From Cryptomeria japonica (lineage: Eukaryota > Streptophyta > Pinopsida > Cupressales > Cupressaceae): 60,000 bases of DNA. Made by a program: the position numbers and the translations under genes. A model generated the notes under the pieces. It saw only the letters and a program-made list of their open reading frames with translations, was not told the origin of the DNA and searched no databases. This document shows, piece after piece, positions 59,401 to 60,000 of this stretch. Every line of letters begins with the position of its first letter. Position 1 is the stretch's first letter. The DNA is taken from positions 124,497,140 to 124,557,139 of the forward strand of contig NC_081410.1 of NCBI RefSeq assembly GCF_030272615.1, in the 5' to 3' direction.

Positions 59401-60000
59401 TTGCTTTGTTTTTCCTCAGTCAAACTAATTTGTTTAATAAAAAGATTTAACTATTATATCTACATCCTAAGAAGGATTAATTCAAGATGATAGATATTTT
59501 AATGCTCGATTATCTATTGAAATTCTCAAGTGTTAATTGACCCTTTTTCCTTATGCAATATTTATCTTTTCAAAACCCAAGGGACTCTTTTCCCATCTTT
59601 GAGGAGATACTAACTCTTTAGAATTTAAAAAAAAGAGTTCAAATTTGCAACTTAAATTTTAAAAACTCCAATAAGGTATCCATTAATATGGGTTAGACCC
59701 TTTTTGCTTAAATTTTCCTTTAATATATTAATAATCTAATTCCTAAATCTAGAGATGATATTTTAAACACATTTCTATTAATTTTAATAAGGTTAGATTA
59801 TAAATAGGTCTCATTAATCCTTTTTAAATAGATATCAATAAATAAAACCATTTTTCATTAAATGGACCTCAATAAATAAATCCATCACTAAATTTGATAA
59901 ATTTTTAATTATTAAAAATTTATAATTATAAACTAATCCTAAATGATTTTTTAATCACCAAGTGCATAATTAAATTTCAAAGAACTATAAGCTTATTAAT
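56416..60000 (-). repeat. E2 5' LTR (runs off the window)
   Basis: Starts TGCAATAACCCACTTAAC next to the PBS. The first 152 bp are repeated directly from 56,568 (TATAATAACCCACTT). At least 3,585 bp are present; by alignment with the 3' LTR about 1.7-2 kb more would follow. It carries the 21-bp minisatellite at 56,695-56,880. No coding sequence. Confidence 0.85.
57752..57755. other. Empty insertion site of T in the paralogous LTR
   Basis: GTAGTTCAACACGACAGCAT is uninterrupted here; at 12,851-12,867 and 31,547-31,560 the same sequence is split by T with ACGA duplicated. Confidence 0.85.

Overview
The window is plant nuclear DNA from a large, repeat-rich genome. It holds a TNT1-type Ty1/copia element, chromodomain Ty3/gypsy elements, LTR elements whose primer-binding sites match initiator tRNA-Met, long (GA)n tracts and abundant in-frame stops of the C-to-T/G-to-A kind expected from methylated-cytosine decay. 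The style suggests a gymnosperm-like genome, but the species cannot be read from the sequence. I see no convincing single-copy host gene.

From 11,737 to the end the window is one nested stack of transposons. Outermost is E2, a minus-strand gypsy derivative with LTRs of about 5.4 kb and only about 1.37 kb of decayed interior; its 5' LTR runs off the window. Two elements sit in its 3' LTR. The first is T (12,868-31,546), an 18.7-kb DNA transposon with inverted ends and a short target duplication. Its empty site is preserved in the other E2 LTR at 57,752-57,755. The second is E1 (35,026-54,234), a minus-strand chromodomain gypsy element without gag. A copia element (19,901-24,770, target duplication CCCAG) interrupts the transposase-like gene of T. 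A non-coding LTR element with 4.2-kb LTRs (41,543-53,731, target duplication GAATC) interrupts the 5' LTR of E1. LTR divergence fits this order: E2 oldest (about 10% by eye), E1 and copia intermediate (4-5%), the non-coding element youngest (about 1%).

T is the most interesting object. It carries two convergent genes. Gene B (minus strand, 26,970 to 18,947) has a Cys-rich segment, an SDD ... WSDN..SQFKN ... HGKG motif series and two short introns; it looks like a DDD/E-type transposase of a family I can only tentatively name. Gene A (plus strand, 13,271-15,147) is a six-exon gene of unknown function. Between their 3' ends lie a 3 x 110-bp array and an 8 x 359-bp array. Upstream of gene B lie a 2.4-kb self-complementary mosaic array, a 69-bp inverted repeat and a cluster of ATTTGGCGC..GCCAAAT palindromes. 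A diverged, truncated paralogue of gene B lies at 77-1,430.

The left 11.7 kb holds that paralogue, an unidentified decayed minus-strand coding stretch, a LINE RNase H remnant, an element with an A-rich 3' end, a probable copia LTR remnant and about 4.8 kb of AT-rich DNA with little recognisable content.
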